Source: Proteobacteria bacterium UBA2133
Lineage (GTDB): Bacteria; Pseudomonadota; Gammaproteobacteria; Arenicellales; UBA868
Assembly (NCBI GenBank): GCA_002327725.1
Contig: DCXP01000017.1
Location: 30,485-36,170, forward strand
Length of the DNA stretch: 5,686 nt
Direction of reading: 5' to 3'
How positions within the stretch are numbered: the first letter of the stretch is position 1; every line of letters begins with the position of its first letter. Under the pieces are notes generated by a model, which searched no databases, had not been told where the DNA came from, and was given only the letters and a program-made list of their open reading frames with translations. Of the stretch, positions 4,412-5,686 are shown piece after piece. A program made the position numbers and the translations under genes.

Positions 4412-4891
4412 TCCATCTTCACACCCATCAGGTTTGGCGCCGGGATACTCATCCTCCCCGTACCACGTGCAACTCCACGTCAGGGCGGCCTCGCCTGCTT
4501 TCGGTGTATAAACAATGAAATTGCGATCAATTACCGACGTGTTCGGGTAGAAAATCATAACTCTATCAAATACAACCACCCCATTCTCATCGCCCCACGC
4601 TGCGCAAAAGTCGGAGCAATCCGGGTCGTTGTTGGAACTAACGCCGAACGATCCTTGCACCGTATCTAGTGCCACTTCTGCATTGGAATCCTTGCCAACT
4701 TCTGGCCATCTGCCTTTGGTGGAATAGAAGATACCGACTTTCTTCTTGACGATGTCTGCCAATGCCACCAACTCAGCCACCTCTGCTCTTTTTGTATAAG
4801 CCAGATACTGCGGTACTGCTATCCCTGCAAGAATGGCGATGATCACAATGGCGACCATCAGTTTGATCAGCGTAAAGCCGCGCTGTTTCAT
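4409..4891 (-). CDS. Type IV pilin-like protein (PilA/PilE type) with Lys at mature position 5
   Basis: AAGGAGGA lies 5 bases before the ATG at 4891, which fixes the start; a longer frame upstream lacks support. Residues 1-5 (MKQRG) are a short basic prepilin leader. Cleavage by prepilin peptidase after Gly5 would leave Phe1 of FTLIKLMVAIVIIAILAGIAVPQYLAY, the hydrophobic N-terminal helix that anchors the subunit in the inner membrane and packs in the pilus core. The 160-residue length, TKRAEVAE continuation and a globular domain with four cysteines (92, 96, 141, 157) fit a major-pilin or PilE-like fold, with Cys141-Cys157 resembling the C-terminal D-loop. Oddly, the nearly invariant Glu5 is Lys (AAA, 4864-4862, one base from GAA). 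Glu5 aids subunit docking and N-methylation, so this may be a specialised minor pilin or a decaying copy. No other pilus gene is in the window. Confidence 0.92.
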   Translation of the reverse strand: MKQRGFTLIKLMVAIVIIAILAGIAVPQYLAYTKRAEVAELVALADIVKKKVGIFYSTKGRWPEVGKDSNAEVALDTVQGSFGVSSNNDPDCSDFCAAWGDENGVVVFDRVMIFYPNTSVIDRNFIVYTPKAGEAALTWSCTWYGEDEYPGAKPDGCEDG

Positions 4892-4978
4892 GGGTGTCCT
4901 CCTTGATTCCAAGTCATTACTCGCAAGGGAGGCGTAAAACGCTACTACACCTACATCCTACGCCAACTTGAATAACGG

Positions 4979-5019
4979 TGCAAAAGCAACAACCAGACAG
5001 TCATAGAACTGCAAAAGCA
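4979..5019. repeat. Direct repeat TGCAAAAGCA, 31-bp period
   Basis: TGCAAAAGCA occurs at 4979-4988 and 5010-5019, start to start 31 bases, about three helical turns, and CCAG follows each within a few bases. Identical 10-mers on one face of the helix upstream of a gene can be paired regulator sites; here they lie about 90-130 bases upstream of the pilin start. Confidence 0.5.
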
Positions 5020-5091
5020 CCAGTTACAAACCGTGACAAAACTATACCTGTTAAGAAATCCATGACAGGCAGTTGAGCCGGTATGGGTAGC

Positions 5092-5210
5092 GTTTCAAAA
5101 GAAAAACGGCGGGAAAAAACCTTTACTTTTTCACCTTCAAAAAAGTTAACCTGTTAACTCCACACTACCCTGATATACAAGGCTGAAGTCTGTTTCAAAA
5201 GTTAACCTTT
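5092..5210. repeat. Cluster of GTTTCAAAAG and GTTAAC repeats
   Basis: GTTTCAAAAG is repeated exactly 100 bases apart (5092-5101 and 5192-5201). AAAAGTTAACCT occurs at 5141-5152 and 5197-5208. The first copy is part of a perfect inverted repeat, AGTTAAC-CT-GTTAACT (5144-5159), so GTTAAC appears three times in 62 bases. The pattern suggests a multi-site protein-binding region or the leftovers of a duplicated segment. Confidence 0.55.
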
Positions 5211-5220
5211 GGAGTTCATC

Positions 5221-5242
5221 AGATGTTTACATCGTAACATCT
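5221..5242. repeat. Hairpin-forming inverted repeat next to the insertion sequence
   Basis: AGATGTTTAC (5221-5230) and GTAACATCT (5234-5242) pair over 9 bp with one bulged T around an ATC loop. It ends 12 bases before the inferred insertion-sequence end, so it belongs to the flanking DNA. It may be a target-site feature or an operator for a gene disrupted by the insertion. Confidence 0.5.
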
Positions 5243-5254
5243 CAAAATGTCACT

Positions 5255-5686
5255 TGAATCGCCCCCAATCTACTAGACATTTTCCAGCCGTTCTGTAAAT
5301 CGTTTTTCATACTCTACAGGCGAAAGCATTTCATTAAAACCATGCCGCCTTCTACTGTTGTAAAACATCTCGATGTAATCAAATATTTCTGCTCGGGCCT
5401 GGTCCCGGGTTGCATAGATGTGTCGCCGAATCCGCTCACGCTTGAGTAACTGAAAGAAGCTCTCGGCCACCGCGTTGTCATGGCAATTTCCGCACCGACT
5501 CATGCTGGCCTCCAGCCCATGCGTTTTCAGGAAAGCCTGCCAGTCATGGCTGGTGTATTGGCTGCCTTGGTCAGAATGCACGGTCACGGTTGAAATCGGG
5601 TTTCTGCGCCAGACCGCCATCAACAAGGCATCGAGTACCAGTTCCTTGGTGATCCGGTTCTGCATCGACCAGCCAATGACCCGGCG
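5255..5686 (-). mobile_element. IS3-family insertion sequence, transposase-3' end, cut by window edge
   Basis: The element is recognised from its OrfB-type transposase. The terminus is placed at TGAATCGCCCCC starting at 5255, because IS3-group ends begin with TG and carry a CCCC-rich inverted repeat just outside the orfB stop. The exact end could shift by a few bases, since the other inverted repeat and the short target duplication are outside the window. Confidence 0.75.
5273..5686 (-). CDS. IS3-family transposase OrfB, C-terminal part (DDE integrase core)
   Basis: The frame is open at the right edge (RRVIGWSMQNRITKEL...) and ends at tandem TAG codons (5275-5273 and 5272-5270). It holds the second half of the rve/DDE catalytic core: VTVHSDQGSQYTS with the second catalytic Asp, then the SRCGNCHDNAVAESFFQLLKRE segment with the catalytic Glu, then FDYIEMFYNSRRRHGFNEMLSPVEYEKRF, the typical C-terminus of IS3-group OrfB. 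The first Asp and OrfA lie outside. An internal ATG at 5665 is not the real start because family similarity continues upstream of it. In IS3 elements OrfB is normally made as an OrfAB fusion by programmed -1 frameshifting. Nothing in the visible part is broken, so the copy may be active. Confidence 0.95.
   Translation of the reverse strand, partial: RRVIGWSMQNRITKELVLDALLMAVWRRNPISTVTVHSDQGSQYTSHDWQAFLKTHGLEASMSRCGNCHDNAVAESFFQLLKRERIRRHIYATRDQARAEIFDYIEMFYNSRRRHGFNEMLSPVEYEKRFTERLENV

Larger units (their letters stand above)
4913..5254. other. Gene-free, repeat-rich upstream region of the pilin
   Basis: No ORF with coding character is seen on either strand in about 340 bases between the pilin leader and the insertion sequence. 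The stretch is AT-rich and holds short repeats and dyads that are listed separately. A minus-strand pair, TTGCAC then TAGGAT with a 17-base spacer, lies around 4953-4981 and could be the pilin promoter, but its -35 box is poor. Sigma-54-like GG/GC pairs in the same area have wrong spacing. Confidence 0.5.

Noticed and set aside
4373..4669. 98-codon plus-strand ORF
   Set aside because: It is antisense to the pilin C-terminal domain and lacks a ribosome binding site.
4960..5030. Sigma-54 promoter for the pilin on the minus strand
   Set aside because: GG and GC doublets occur in TGGTTGTTGCTTTTGCA and TGGTGCTTTTGCA, but the spacing is 11 and 7 bases instead of the required 10.
4979..5210. CRISPR array
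   Set aside because: The repeats are only 10-12 bases, unevenly spaced and mostly in pairs, with no array structure.

Overview
The window looks like chromosomal DNA of a gammaproteobacterium. The evidence is a type IV pilin with a classic prepilin leader, strong Shine-Dalgarno sites, GC-rich hairpin terminators, an IS3-family transposase and medium GC content; the species cannot be named from sequence alone. It is an accessory-type region: single genes with their own promoters and terminators, separated by AT-richer, partly decayed DNA.

Layout, left to right. (1) 1-876, minus strand: the N-terminal 247 residues of a class III, glutamate-1-semialdehyde-aminomutase-like aminotransferase that runs off the left edge. 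A probable 45-residue one-helix membrane peptide precedes it, and its stop overlaps the enzyme's start (ATGA). (2) 877-1127: divergent control region with an imperfect dyad where an activator would sit. (3) 1134-1505, plus: NTF2/SnoaL-like protein, then a hairpin. (4) 1768-2262, plus: secreted four-cysteine protein with its own promoter, an operator-like palindrome on the -10 box, and a strong terminator. (5) 2414-2635, plus: unrecognised 73-residue ORF with a good ribosome binding site. (6) 2829-3034, plus: aldehyde dehydrogenase remnant with an apparent internal deletion that joins the N-terminus to the mid-protein AGFPP..VLNLIAG segment. (7) 3068-3544, minus: 4-hydroxybenzoyl-CoA thioesterase-like protein. 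(8) 3554-3727: possible 3' end of a lost plus-strand gene and its terminator. (9) 3813-4241, minus: EutQ-like cupin with its own terminator. (10) 4409-4891, minus: type IV pilin-like protein with Lys in place of the conserved Glu5. (11) 4892-5254: gene-free, rich in short repeats and dyads. (12) 5255-5686: terminal part of an IS3-family element, cut by the right edge.

The intact genes do not form one obvious pathway. Aminotransferase, aldehyde dehydrogenase remnant, CoA thioesterase and EutQ-like cupin are all small-molecule catabolic types, but they lie on opposite strands with separate terminators, so no shared operon is supported. I see no CRISPR array, tRNA, rRNA, toxin-antitoxin pair or recognisable defence system. 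The most notable points are the E5K pilin, the internally deleted dehydrogenase, the secreted protein with an operator-like promoter, and the repeat-rich stretch beside the insertion sequence.
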